From positions 12,108,455 through 12,172,454 of the forward strand of contig CP053166.1 of assembly GCA_014607495.2 (NCBI GenBank): a stretch of 64,000 nt of DNA, in the 5' to 3' direction. Position numbers and translations under genes: made by a program. A model generated the notes under the pieces. It was not told where the DNA came from, made no database searches, and saw nothing but the letters and a program-made list of their open reading frames with translations. The DNA comes from Carposina sasakii (taxonomy: Eukaryota > Arthropoda > Insecta > Lepidoptera > Carposinidae). Below are positions 37,401 to 48,360 of this stretch, piece after piece (position 1 is the stretch's first letter; each line of letters starts with the position of its first letter).

Positions 37401-38176
37401 TTGATGAGAGGTGCTTTAGTTTCTACTTTAGATGAGTTTTTAGCATTGTTATTGGTATCAGGAGTAGTTTTTTTCCTAGTAAGTCTCTTTACAGGGCTAT
37501 TTGTTTTAGGAATATCACCTTTACTAACTATTGTTTCAGAACTAGGTTTTGTTTTGTTTGCTTCAGTTTTATGATTGGTTTTAGTAACCTTAGATTTCAT
37601 GTTGTTTATTTGAATTGGTGTACTGGCATGGCAAGGCTGTACCACAGATACAAATTTATTTGGACTTATAGAGTGGTCTTCAAATTTAGATGGTAAACGA
37701 CAGATCCGTTTAGGCCTGTTGACAATGAGTCTATTGTCTGCATTCTTTTCAGGCGTTTTGGAAGGGGAGACAAGGGCGTCACTAATGCTACGATTCTTTA
37801 CATTATTGTTTAAACCTTTTTGCTCCTTATTCAGTTTACTTGGAGTACTATGGTCGTTTTTAGATAATGGTGTCACTTCTTGGGAATTAGACAGATTAAT
37901 TAACACAGTATTGCCTTTATATCTGCTTGGTAAACGTCTATCTCTTCTAGGTCTAGGTTTCTGATCTTTTATAGTTGCTGCTTTGGCGTTTGGTACATTC
38001 TCATTCAAAAAATCACTTGATAAATTGTCATCCGAAGCAGAGTTTGTTTTATCTGCTAATGGTTTTCTTGATACCTGATTAGCATTCCGAGATGGTTTTG
38101 ATTTAGCTTTTCTGTCCTTGCTGATGTTTTCTTTACAATTTCTAGCTGTTTTAGAACCCCTTGTGCGAGTTGGCAT
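34429..38176 (-). CDS. CDCA5 (dmt): Sororin / Dalmatian-like cohesin protector (three exons)
   Basis: Exons 38176-35870, 35175-34966 and 34509-34429 join in phase 0 at consensus sites (AAAG|GTAAAT, TTTCAG|CC, AGAG|GTATGT, TTTCAG|GA), giving 865 residues. The last exon encodes 26 residues matching the sororin C-terminal domain: 'EAWAAGFNSM' then 'FDLIVE' at the stop (human sororin ends FDLLVE). Upstream are an FGF motif at 654-656 (Pds5/Wapl-type docking in sororin), KEN boxes at 15-17, 606-608 and 620-622 (APC/C degradation), and about 20 S/T-P sites. The body is basic and disordered; residues about 775-800 are acidic, followed by a lysine-rich run. Sororin binds Pds5 on cohesin and blocks Wapl release after S phase. 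At 865 residues it is far longer than vertebrate sororin (about 250) but in the range of fly Dalmatian. The start ATG lies in 'caccATGcc'. No clear AATAAA was seen directly after the stop. Confidence 0.9.
34728..34795 (-). mobile_element. Helitron-like tail fragment in sororin intron 2
   Basis: 'ctagggacccgccccggctt' and 'cacacgggagtaaatgcag' match the tails at 13882 and 55239. It lies wholly in the intron 34510-34965. The adjacent 34590-34727 may be more of the same insertion. Confidence 0.55.
35213..35775 (-). pseudogene. 5'-truncated non-LTR retrotransposon in sororin intron 1
   Basis: A minus-strand frame (35750-35466) ends with a motif order typical of Jockey-superfamily ORF2 C-termini: 'WNPIARMCRKYNEIA' then 'DIFNCNVNQYKKHI'. 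It is followed by about 230 bp of 3' UTR and a run of about 22 T (A on the element's strand) at 35214-35235. Only the last about 95 residues remain, so it is inactive. It sits in the same orientation as sororin within intron 1 (35176-35869). A target duplication was not identified with certainty. Confidence 0.75.
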
Positions 38177-38400
38177 GGTGCTTCAAAAACGAAAAAAAAC
38201 CATAACTAAACGAAACTCAAGCTATTAACAAACTAACCAAACCGTTATCTTTATATAATTTAAGCAGCAAACTAGAAATTTATTTAAAATTAAGCACAAA
38301 TTATACCAAATTTTACTGTTTTCGCTCGCTTTTTCACAAACAATAATAATAGACAAGATAGAGCATTGTGGAACAAGTGACAGTTGACATAATGTTTTTT
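38177..38400 (-). promoter_or_regulatory. Presumed sororin 5' UTR and promoter region
   Basis: AT-rich sequence directly upstream of the sororin start, before the first identifiable repeat at 38480. I see no TATA box at a convincing distance. The assignment rests on position only. Confidence 0.3.
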
Positions 38401-38479
38401 TTTGTAGAATGTGGAACTACTTTGACTATGGTGGAACTATAACAGCAGAGAACTAAATCGTATTGCTGGATTTACATTG

Positions 38480-38605
38480 CCTTATTTTGTAACTTGCGAC
38501 TGGTCGACAACCGGTCGTTAAATAATCTAAATATCAATAGACGACTTGCTACACAACCCAAAGACCCTATTTTGCGATGTATCGGTTTGGCACACTAACT
38601 TTTAA
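38480..38605 (+). repeat. Dispersed repeat with GACNGGTCGAC palindrome
   Basis: Second copy of the unit at 17142-17280 ('tttgtaacttgcgactggtc', 'gacaaccggtcgttaaa'), 300 bp upstream of sororin. Confidence 0.6.
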
Positions 38606-39184
38606 AACTGCTAACACAAAAACAAATGTAAACGTACACCACAAAGCTGATTGAGTTCTATATCTTTATTCGATGAGGTTAAGTTGACTCAGTGATTCGT
38701 TGACTCTCGACTCTGCATTTCGATTGATATATGTTTAATTTCACTTTAACTACGTGTAAATACAAATGTACCTACATACCTTCTATCTAGGAGTACTTTT
38801 TATAACAGGTTAGGTACCTACTTAAATAAATGCAGGATATTATTAGATTGCAATGTAGTTCTAGTGTAATATTTTTTTCTTTAAACTTAATATCCTATAA
38901 ACCATGGTTTTTTACATAACGTGACTTTACCAAGTCCGTTACATCGGTTATCTGCCGGCTTAGGCTGGGTTATGTTATGTCTGTTCGCCGGTGTTTCTAG
39001 CTAAGATTCATTATTATTATTTATTTTTATATTTATACACTCCGATATAAAAACATATTTATAGCGTTCTTGCAGAACCATTTTCATGGTTTATCTGCAA
39101 GTTTAATTATTATTATGTAGTTATAATAATTAATTCTTATATTAGATCAATAAAATACTTTTTTAGCTTGATTTTATATTGGTT
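38606..39184. other. Intergenic DNA, nothing recognised
   Basis: No supported gene or repeat recognised. Confidence 0.4.
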
Positions 39185-40362
39185 TTTTAGGGTTCCGTAC
39201 CTCAAAAGGAAAAAACGGAACCCTTATAGGATCACTTTGTTGTCCGTCTGTCCGTCCGTCTGTCAAGACCCTTTTTCTCAGGAACGCGTGGAGGTATGAA
39301 GCTGAAATTTATATCAATTACTCAGGTCTACTGTCCCTTGAAGCTGTGAAAAAATCAAACTTCTAAGCCAACGCAATCAAAAGATACAGCCGTTTATGCC
39401 GCAAATTTTCGACACTTGCAAGGGAATCAAAACCTACAGGGTGCTTCCCGTGAACTCAGAATCTTGAAATTTGGTACGAAGCAACGTCTTATAGCATAGA
39501 TAAAGGAAAAATTACGAAAACCATAAATTTTTAGTTACATCACATAATATATTTTTTTTAAATAATTTTAAACTTACTACCCATTTCCTCATAAACGCGT
39601 AGAGGTATTAAATTGAAATTCATACCAAATACTCAGGTCTATAATACCTTTAAGCTGTAGCAAAATCAAACTTCTATGTCAACGCAATCAAAAGAAACAG
39701 CAATTTAAGCTGCATATTTTGAAACTCGCAAGTACTCGCAAGGGAATCAAAACCTAAAGGGTACTTCCAGTCGACCTAGAATCTTGAAATTTGGCATGAA
39801 GCAACGTTTTATAGCACACATAAAGGAAAAATTCCGAAAACCTTAAATTTTTAGTTACATTACAAAATATATATTTTTTAATAAATATAAACTTATTACT
39901 TTTTTCCTCATGAACGCGTAGAGCTATCAAGTTGAAATTCATATCAAATACTTAGATCTAATTGCCTTTAACCCGTGAAAAAAAAAAAAATTCAACGCAA
40001 AAACGCAAAACGCAAAAGTACAACCATTGATACCGCATATTTTGAAACTCGCAACTACACGCAAGGGAATTAAAACCTAAAGACCACTTCCCGTTGACAT
40101 AGAATCTCGAAATTTGGTAAGAAGCAATAGCTTACAGCACAGGTAACAGAAAAATTCCGAAAAGCTTAAAATTTTAAGTAGTTATACCACCAAAAAAATT
40201 GTGATTGTAAACATAATTTTAGTTACAGCAATGACCGCGAGTTATTATACTATGTATGGGGAGGGCAACATTTTTCAAACGGCAAAGACGACCTCACTCA
40301 TCGTCATTCAATCCCGATGTTTTGGTGAATGTAGCTGTATAATCTAAATGCGTCCTAACTGC

Positions 40363-40504
40363 TTAACACATTCAGTGCCTGCGACTACGTATTTGCGTCT
40401 TTTAGACTTTCTAGAGGTGCTGCTGACACTTATTTGCGTCCTCGCATTAGGCGTTGACGTGATGTCGGCACTCTGAGAAAATCTACCGGCAGCGAATGTG
40501 TTAA
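40363..40504. mobile_element. piggyBac-type MITE with TTAA ends
   Basis: 'ttaacacattcagtgcc' (40363-40379) and 'ggcagcgaatgtgttaa' (40488-40504) are inverted repeats with two mismatches. Each begins or ends in TTAA, the piggyBac target. Length 142 bp, non-coding, inside the core of repeat A. Confidence 0.65.
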
Positions 40505-40599
40505 AGTGTTATACTTATAATTAAATTCAATGACATTATTATATTTCTTATTGTTGGTTATTATCAGACAGCTTGCTTGTATTGTTTCTACTGGCGAAG

Positions 40600-40780
40600 T
40601 TTGATGGGACGCTGGTGGCACGGGAGGCACGCGGGGCGCGGGGCGGGGCATGAACGCGCACGCACTGGCCCGCGGGCGCGGGGGCAGGCGACTGGCCAAG
40701 AGAAGGGGTATCGTCACACAGCGAGCGGCAGCCGTGCGCCATTCGCACGAGCGCCCGCATGCTGTTCGCACGCGTTCCGA
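40600..40780. other. GC- and CpG-rich island inside repeat A
   Basis: About 180 bp of very high GC ('ggcacgcggggcgcggggcg', 'cccgcgggcgcgggggcagg') in otherwise AT-rich DNA. Frames on both strands stay open mainly because stops are rare at this composition. Possibly a captured promoter or first exon, or the element's own internal promoter. Confidence 0.4.
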
Positions 40781-40955
40781 AATAAGTAAAATTTGCGACA
40801 ATTTCTCGTCGATTGTAATGTTATGAATTTCATTTTGCAATAAAAATACCATAGTTATGACTCGATTGTCGTAATGAACGAACTTTGTAAACCTTGCAGG
40901 TTTGTACGGAACCCTCGGTGCGCGAGTCCGACTCGCACTTGGCCGGTTTTTTTCT

Positions 40956-41205
40956 TTTTATATCCTGTAGTTCCGGTGGCAGCGCGTTTATAAGGTATGG
41001 TAGGCGCTTTTTGAGGGTTCGGTCTCCATAATAGTTGTGTACTCTAGGTACCTCAAACCTGCCATGCGTCACCGCCCTTGTTTGGTGGCGGTGCTGCAGC
41101 GGAGTTAGACGCTCCCGACAATCATAGTTATTTGCCAACAGTAAGGTCTTGTTTTTGTAATGTGCCGGAAGAATGTTACAAAATTTGTTATGTTTCTAAT
41201 TCTCA
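40956..41205 (-). pseudogene. Jockey-like ORF2 C-terminal relic
   Basis: The minus frame reads 'ILPAHYKNKTLLLANNYD', 'HGRFEVPRVHNYYGDRTL' and 'LPYLINALPPELQDI', the end-of-ORF2 signature of Jockey-superfamily retrotransposons (basic strip, R-T, NALPPEL). It is cut at 40955 by repeat A and upstream by a stop at about 41203. No catalytic domain remains. Confidence 0.65.
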
Positions 41206-41282
41206 TCTTGTGTATGTCTTATCCTGGTGGAGGAATTTTTATTTGTTTTCTACTTTATTTTCATAAATTCTCCGGAACTTAT

Positions 41283-41377
41283 CGCAGAGCCCTTTGTCGG
41301 CAAGTAGGTAGTTAAAATAAAAACTTTTTTTTCACTGCACTGTGTCTTGTTTAATCCTGACGTTAGCAGAATCGTCG
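41283..41377 (-). repeat. 95-bp segment shared with 63437-63537
   Basis: Nearly identical to the second copy, including 'aacaagacacagtgcagtga' and 'cttgccgacaaagggctctg'. Both copies keep the same open frame ('NKTQCSEKKVFILTTYLP'). Origin unknown. Confidence 0.6.
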
Positions 41378-41466
41378 ATAGACGATGAGAATTTTTGCTA
41401 TCTCTTAACTATTATTATTATAACATTTATAAAAAGCTCTATGCTGTTGGCATGCCATCTATTTAT

Positions 41467-42292
41467 AATATAAAAAACCGGCCAAGTGCGAGTCGGACTC
41501 GCGCACCGAGGGTTCCGTACAAACCTGCAAGGTTTACAAAGTTCGTTCATTACGACAATCGAGTCTACGCGTTCATGAGGAAAAAAGTAATAAGTTTATA
41601 TTTATTAAAAAATATATATTTTGTAATGTAACTAAAATTTAAGGTTTTCAGAATTTTTCCTTTATGTGTGCTATAAAACGTTGCTTCATGCCAAATTTCA
41701 AGATTCTAGGTCGACTGGAAGTACCCTTTAGGTTTTGATTCCCTTGCGAGTACTTGCGAGTTTCAAAATATGCAGCTTAAATTGCTGTTTCTTTTGATTG
41801 CGTTGACATAGAAGTTTGATTTTGCTACAGCTTAAAGGTATTATAGACCTGAGTATTTGGTATGAATTTCAATTTAATACCTCTACGCGTTTATGAGGAA
41901 ATGGGTAGTAAGTTTAAAATTATTAAAAAAAATATATATTATGTGATGTAACTAAAAATTTATGGTTTTCGTAATTTTTCCTTTATCTATGCTATAAGAC
42001 GTTGCTTCGTACCAAATTTCAAGATTCTGAGTTCACGGGAAGCACCCTGTAGGTTTTGATTCCCTTGCAAGTGTCATATCATAAACGGCTGTATCTTTTG
42101 ATTGCGTTGGCTTAGAAGTTTGATTTTTTCACAGCTTCAAGGGACAGTAGACCTGATTAATTGATATAAATTTCAGCTTCATACCTCCACGCGTTCCTGA
42201 GAAAAAGGGTCTTGACAGACGGACGGACAGACGGACAACAAAGTGATCCTATAAGGGTTCCGTTTTTTCCTTTTGAGGTACGGAACCCTAAT
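41467..42292 (+). mobile_element. Lepidopteran 'ggttccgtac' repeat, short copy B
   Basis: It is an internally deleted, inverted counterpart of copy A: same head to 'cattacgacaatcgag', then directly into the tandem units (two instead of three), ending in the 'acggaaccctaa' hairpin. The 42293-43003 stretch after it is AT-rich with nothing recognised. Confidence 0.75.
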
Positions 42293-43003
42293 GAATCGCT
42301 AAATGTGTTGGCAACACAATGTTGCTAAGCGCGAATCTCGAGACCAGCTGTATGTATGTACCGATTTCGCTCATTCTTTTTTTAGAATATTCCTTGATCG
42401 AGGATAATTCCAAGCAGGGATTTGGTATCTCCGCTTGTATACATTTATATGGTTCCAAACAGTGACGTGATTATAGGTAGACGCAGGGTCACATATTAAA
42501 TTCATCGAAAAAATTGGCACCAAAGAATCTATATATAAAACGTAATAACTGTTATAAGCTAAATGTTTCAATTAAACCTTGTGCAATTACCATAAGACTT
42601 GATTTTGCTTGTAAAAAATTATCACAAAATTATCAAGCTTCGACTAATCTGTCAAAATCAAATGTCACTTAGATAGCTAACAGTTATTTGAAGCTCCCAC
42701 TATTTCCACTGCAAAATGTCATTATGAGTTGCCAACAAATTTTCAGATATTACCTATTTACCAGAGACATTTTTGGCAGTCGTATATTTTTTCTTATTAA
42801 TTATAAATATTAACGTAGGTCATTAAAATTTTATAGATACAATGGAATAATAGTTCAGAATAATAAATACTGCCAACATTCTGGGCACTCTCCCGGTATA
42901 CGGTAACTTTGTTAATTATCAAATTTCGTGTAATAAATTAGTTTTTTAGGTCTCTATAAATTACTTTCTAAGGTTCTAATAAAACCCTTCAGTAAATACT
43001 GCT

Positions 43004-43979
43004 ATCTACACTAATATTATAAAGAGGAAAACTTTGTTTGTTTGGTTGTAATGAATAGGCTCAAAAACTACTGGACCGATTTTAAAAATTCTTTCACCGT
43101 TAGAATCCTTATAGGACCTGGATGAACATAGGCTATAAGAATTTCCCGATATTCCCACGGGAAGGCGACAAACGGGAATTCTATATTTTTTACGAAAACC
43201 ACTATACATATGAAGCTGAAATCGGGCATATATGTTCATTGGGGAGAGCAAGGGAGGACTAAAAACGGATTTCCCGAAATTCCCACGGGAAGGGGACAAA
43301 CGGGAATTCATAATTTTTACGAAAACCGCTATACATATTAAGCTGAAATTGGGCATAGATGTTCATTAGGGACTGCAAGTAAGCACTAAGGACGAATTTC
43401 CCGAAATTCCCACGGGAAGGGGGCCAACGGGAATTAATTATTTTTTATGAAAACGGTTACACATATGAATCTTAAGTTGGGCATATTTGTTTATTTGGGA
43501 CCCCGAGGAAGCACTAGGAACGGATTTCTCGAAACTCCCACGGGAAGGGGACAAACGGGAATTCATTTTTTTACGACAAGCGCGATACATATGAATTCGA
43601 AATTAGACCTGTACGTTCATTAGGGACTGCGAGGGAGCGCTAAGAACGAATTTCCCGAAATTCCCACGGGAAGGGGACTAACGGGAATTCAATTTTTTTA
43701 CAAAAACCGCTGTACATGTGAAGCTAAAATCGGAGACTGCGGGGAAGCACTAAGAATTGATTTCCCGAAATTCCCACGGGAAGGGACTGTCTGTGCGTTT
43801 GTGCACGCTAATCTCAGGAACGGCTTAACCGATTTCGGTGCAGTTTTCAGGAATATATTGTGACAGGTCCCACTTAACATATAGGCTACTTTTTATCCCG
43901 GGAAAATGTTTTTATCCCGGATAATTTCGACATTTTTTTTTCTGTAGTCCACGCGGACGGAGTCGCGGGCGTCCACTAT
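43004..43979 (+). mobile_element. Helitron-like element carrying a minisatellite
   Basis: It begins 'tctacactaatattataaag' (TC start) and ends 'gtcgcgggcgtccactatt', where the usual CTAG has become CTAT. The standard 3' block (43795-43979) is preceded by a tandem array. No Rep/helicase gene, so non-autonomous. Confidence 0.75.
43141..43790 (+). repeat. Minisatellite, six units of about 127 bp
   Basis: The core 'tttcccgaaattcccacggg' recurs at about 43141, 43269, 43396, 43524, 43650 and 43760, with 'acatatgaagctgaaat'-like spacers. The core is itself partly palindromic (TTCCCG...CGGGAA). A further diverged core lies at 44213. Spacers are not separated, unique CRISPR spacers. Confidence 0.8.
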
Positions 43980-44547
43980 TTTATAATATATTAGTAATTT
44001 ATATTATGTATTGCAAATCTTTGGCAATGTGAGTTTCGAAAGAAACCATATTGCGCCGACCCAATAAATATTGGGTTAAGGGCAGGAAGATGATGAATTT
44101 ATGTAAAGTAATATGACTGATTTATCGACGCTGAGGCAAAACAACTGTAGCTAGAGACGTGATATTTGAAGCGTGGCTTCCTTTTATGAAGTAGAAGTCC
44201 AGAGAGGAGGGGTTTCCCGGGATTCCCACAGGAACGGGAAATTCCAGAGTTTACGGATTTAAGAGGATCCGTGTGCAGACAGTATTCTTAAAAAAAACAT
44301 TCAGATATTTTTAGGTATTGAATTAAAACAATTTAATAACCTTTATTATAATTTTAATCAAAGTAAAACTTAACAGAAAATAATAATATAGTAACTTCTA
44401 CAGATAGTATACAGTCTACAGAAACTATTCTCCACTACTTTTCAAGTAAAGTTTTCACAACATATTATACTGTGACGGGTGCAGCTCGCACTTTGCCACT
44501 TTTTAATTTTAGGGAAATATATTTTTAGTTGGACACATTACCGATAT
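43980..44547. other. Intergenic DNA between Helitron and I-like element 1
   Basis: AT-rich, no gene recognised; it holds one stray minisatellite core at 44213. Confidence 0.45.
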
Positions 44548-44653
44548 TACAGTGGAAATGACTTTTGGCGGGAAGGTCAAACCAGAAGGGCGGAATTTTA
44601 AAACTTTTTTCGATTAAATTGTTTAAAACCCTTTAAAACTATTAATACGAATA

Positions 44654-45780
44654 ATGGACGACGAGGAGGAAGACAGAAATCGTGGTCACAAAAGAAAATA
44701 CAAACTCCATGACTCGACGGAACCTAAAGATAAGTACAAAAGATTTTCCAAAAGTGGCTACCCAACTGATGCTAAGTTGAACAACAATTCGTTCAAAGTT
44801 TACGTCCAAGGTATTAATCCAGGGGACCGTCTGGGAAATAAGAACCCCAAGACGATCACAGACCTGTTCAAAAAATATTTCAAAGGAATTACTTCAATTA
44901 AAAGAGTTACCTCAAGCAAAATAGAAATTACTTTCTCTGGTCCCATTAATGCAAACAATCTAATTAAGAATGACACCTTTCTCACTACCAACAAACTGAA
45001 AGCATTTATTCCAGCTAATCTAATAGAAAAAACGGGAATAATTAGATACGTACCAATCGACATATCTAATGAACAATTATATCAAGACCTAACTTCAGAC
45101 TTTGAGATAATAGCTATAAGGAGATTCACCAAGAAAGTAGGAGAGGAAATAATTCCTCTTCAAACCGTCAGCATCACCTTTATGTCAAATACCCTCCCAC
45201 AATACGTCTATGCCTTTGGTGGTTGGTGCTATAAAATTTACGAATATGTCCCACCACTCATGCAGTGTTTTAAATGCTTAAAATTTAATCATTCAGCAAA
45301 TATATGTAAAAGTAAACAGGTATGCTCCATATGTTCCGGAGACCATCATTTTAAAGAATGCAATAATGACAGCAAACTAAAATGTATAAATTGTGGAGGT
45401 GAACATTTGGCCATTTCCCGTACTTGTCCAGTAAAACTACAAAAAATTAATGACAAAAAAATAAAATAACCTATGCAAGTGCAACAGCCTCACCTACTCT
45501 ATCAATTTTAAATAATTATAATAAAGAATTCCCTAAATTGAAAACAATAGATACAAGTTCACAGGATAAAATATTACCTCCCAACAAAGAAAATGCAACA
45601 AAAGAAGCAAAAAAAGTTGATATTAGTATAACAGATATTATAAATGCAATAGTCAACGATAAAAAAATTCTCAATGCTATGCTATCTACAATCCTTACCA
45701 TAGGAAACAAGAGTGATGGCCAAATATTCACCTCGGCAATGATTAAAGATAATTTAATTAATAACTTAAATAATGGGTAA
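44654..45780 (+). pseudogene. I-like element 1 ORF1 (gag-like, zinc knuckles)
   Basis: The first frame (44654-45469) starts MDDEEEDRNRGHKR, is basic, and contains three zinc knuckles near residues 200-260: C-x2-C-x4-H-x4-C, C-x2-C-x3-H-x4-C and C-x2-C-x3-H-x6-C. This array is typical of I/Jockey ORF1 RNA-binding proteins, which package the element RNA. A one-base shift near 45465 moves the C-terminal part into another frame, open to 45780. That end overlaps the ORF2 start by a few bases, as is common in such elements. Confidence 0.8.
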
Positions 45781-48360
45781 TGTAAATAATGATACACATT
45801 TAAGAATCTGCCAATTTAATGTACAAAGTATAAATAAGAAAAAGCCATTAATTATCGAATTTTTATTTGAAAATAATATAGATATCATGATGCTCAATGA
45901 AACTTGGTTAACTAAGAAAAAAACTTTATGTATACCTAAATATAACTTTATATACAAAAATGCCAAGAATGAACATGGCGGAGTAGGTATCTTAATAAGA
46001 GACAACATAAAATATACTATACTTAACACAGGTTTTAATGAACTCATACAAACTGTAGCAATATCTGTTGAAACCTCTGTTGGCAATTGCTCTTTACTAT
46101 GCGTATACTGTCCTCCCAAAGGTGGAAAATTTAACACTAATAAACTTAAAAAGATAATCACTTCTCTACCACAACCAATAATAATTTCAGGTGATCTGAA
46201 TGCACATCATGTAGCCTTTGGCTGCTATATCACTAAAAGCAGAGGAAACAGCATATATGACTTAATAGATCAATGTAACTTGTGTATTATGAACACAGGA
46301 AATCCAACCACAGTTTCTTCTCCTCTTAGGCAACAATCAGCCATAGATGTTACACTTGTAAGCCCAACATTAGCTCCTCTTTGTAATTGGTATGTTCACA
46401 ACAATCCTATGGGTAGTGATCACTATCCTACAATAACAGAATTACAAATTAAACCAATTTTATATACAGAATCCTGCTCTTTGGGAAAGTACTTATATAA
46501 CAAAGCAGATTGGATAAACTACAAACGCACTTCTGAACATTATTTTAATTATATACAAGTAAATTCACAAGATCCTATTGACTCTTATTATTCCTTTACA
46601 AAATCGTTACAATTACTACAAGATAAATACATTCCTAAAATTTTTCCAACAATAAACAGTCAAAACAGTAGACTAAACTTCATTAAAACTCCAGTCCCAT
46701 GGTGGAATGATGCATGTAGAGATGCAGTCCTGAAAAGCAAACAGGCTCTATTATTCTATAAATCAAACCCAACATTAGACAATTTTGTAGAATATAAACG
46801 TATTGATGCAATAAAAAAGCTAACCATTAGTGAACAGAAAAGGGATAGTTGGAAGTCATTATGTCAATCTTTTAATAGAACAACACCTATAAGTAGAATA
46901 TGGAATTATATTAGAAGATTCAAACGTGCCAGTACAAGCAGCAATAAAGTTAAGAATGACACATGGTTATCACAATTTATGGACACACTGGCACCTGAAT
47001 CTCCTAATGAGAAAAACATAAATATGGAAATTTTAAAAACATATTTACCAAACCAGAAAGTGAAAACAGTAAATATTTAACCTCTCCCTTTATCTTTCAA
47101 GAATTTATTAGATCTTTAGAATCCAGAAAAGACACTACTCCTGGTTTAGATAATTTTCCATACAAACTTATTAAAAATCTCCATAACAATGCACAATTAA
47201 TACTTCTACAAATCTTTAATCAATTATGGCATTACAACCTTATTCCAAAGGAATGGAAATCACAATGTGTGATTCCCATTCTTAAACCAGACAAACCACC
47301 TGATGAATATTCTTCTTATAGACCTATATCATTATCATCCTGCATAGGTAAATTGTTTGAGAATATGCTTAAAGTTAGACTAGATTACTTTATGGAATCC
47401 AACAATCTCTTACCTGAATACCAATTTGGCTTCCGCAGAGGAAGAAGTGCTGTTGACAGTTTTACTTCTCTGATTTCTGACATAAGGACTTCATATTATG
47501 CCAAAAAAGTCACAGTTTGTGCATTCCTTGATATAAAAGGAGCGTTTGACAATATCAATCTGGAAGTTCTGGTCAATACCTTGGATTCCATAGGGTTACC
47601 TGGAAAAGTCATCGAATGGATTTTTCACTTTCTGTTTGATAGAACTTTGTATATAAAATTTAATAACAAAATTCAAGGTCCAAGAAATGTATATAAGGGC
47701 ACTACTCAAGGAGCAATACTTTCACCTCTAATTTTCAATATGTATCTTGCTAACATCAAAAGTTATGTAGATTTAGATTCACTGAATATACTACAATTTG
47801 CAGATGATATTGTTTTGTATACCAGTGACTCAGAAATAGACTCTGCAATTAATACTTTAAATAGTGGTTTACAACAACTCAACAACTACTATTCTCATTT
47901 AAAACTCACAGTATGTCCAGAAAAAAGTGCAGCTATAGTATTCAATGAATCTAATACCAGTCTGCCTCAATCTAAACTCATTAAATACAATAATGTAAAT
48001 ATACCACAGACAAAAAAAACAAGAAGTTTTTAGGTGTATTTTTAGACTGCAAAATTATCTTTTGATAAACATATTAATTATATTATAGGCAATGCTAGTA
48101 GAGGACTGAACATATTAAGATGCCTTGCAGGGACTTACTGGGGTGCAGACCCACAAATATTAAGTGTGCTATATAAAAGTATAGTTAGAAGCCACTTAGA
48201 TTACAGTGCTACATGAGTGCTAGTCCTTGTATACTCAAAAAACTAGATGTATTACAGAATAAAGCTTTGAGAATAATAACAGGTGCTATGTGTAGCACTC
48301 CCATAAATTCAATGGAAGTAGAGAGCTGTATACCTCCTCTAATAATAAGAAGAATCTATT
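45773..48360 (+). pseudogene. I-like element 1 ORF2: endonuclease and reverse transcriptase
   Basis: An apurinic-type endonuclease comes first (45773 to about 46450): 'CQFNVQSI', 'LNETWL', 'VYCPP', 'ISGDLNAHH', 'GSDHYPT' supply the usual N, E, Y, D-N and S-D-H positions. Reverse transcriptase follows, with 'RPISLSS', 'AFLDIKGAFDN' and catalytic 'FADD' (about 47801). The enzyme nicks target DNA and copies element RNA there. Frame breaks: one at about 47030-47040 (A/T run), one at about 48015-48030 (A run), another near 48055, a stop at 48217-48219, and a stop near 48378. Non-functional. Confidence 0.85.

Larger units (their letters stand above)
39186..40955 (-). mobile_element. Lepidopteran 'ggttccgtac' repeat, long copy A
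   Basis: On the minus strand it opens with the palindromic 'gtgcgagtcggactcgcgca' and 'gagggttccgtac', and closes with the hairpin 'gggttccgt...acggaaccctaa'. Inside are three diverged tandem units of about 320 bp (39290-40200), each with 'cttgaaatttggta/catgaagcaa' and 'caagggaatcaaaacct'. An extra 650-bp core (40205-40855) is absent from copy B. Copy B lies inverted 511 bp downstream. The 3' hairpin plus CTAA end could fit a Helitron-like element, but class is uncertain. Confidence 0.7.

Noticed and set aside
36072..37964. Plus-strand frames of 72-108 codons opposite sororin exon 1
   Set aside because: They are antisense shadows of the sororin coding sequence, with leucine/serine-rich composition mirrored from its lysine-rich codons and no motifs.
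40430..40852. 140-codon minus frame through the GC-rich island
   Set aside because: High GC removes stops on both strands; the frame runs across a MITE and shows only R/P/A bias.
43141..43790. CRISPR-like array
   Set aside because: Repeats are diverged 110-128-bp units without unique spacers, inside a Helitron-like element in an animal genome.
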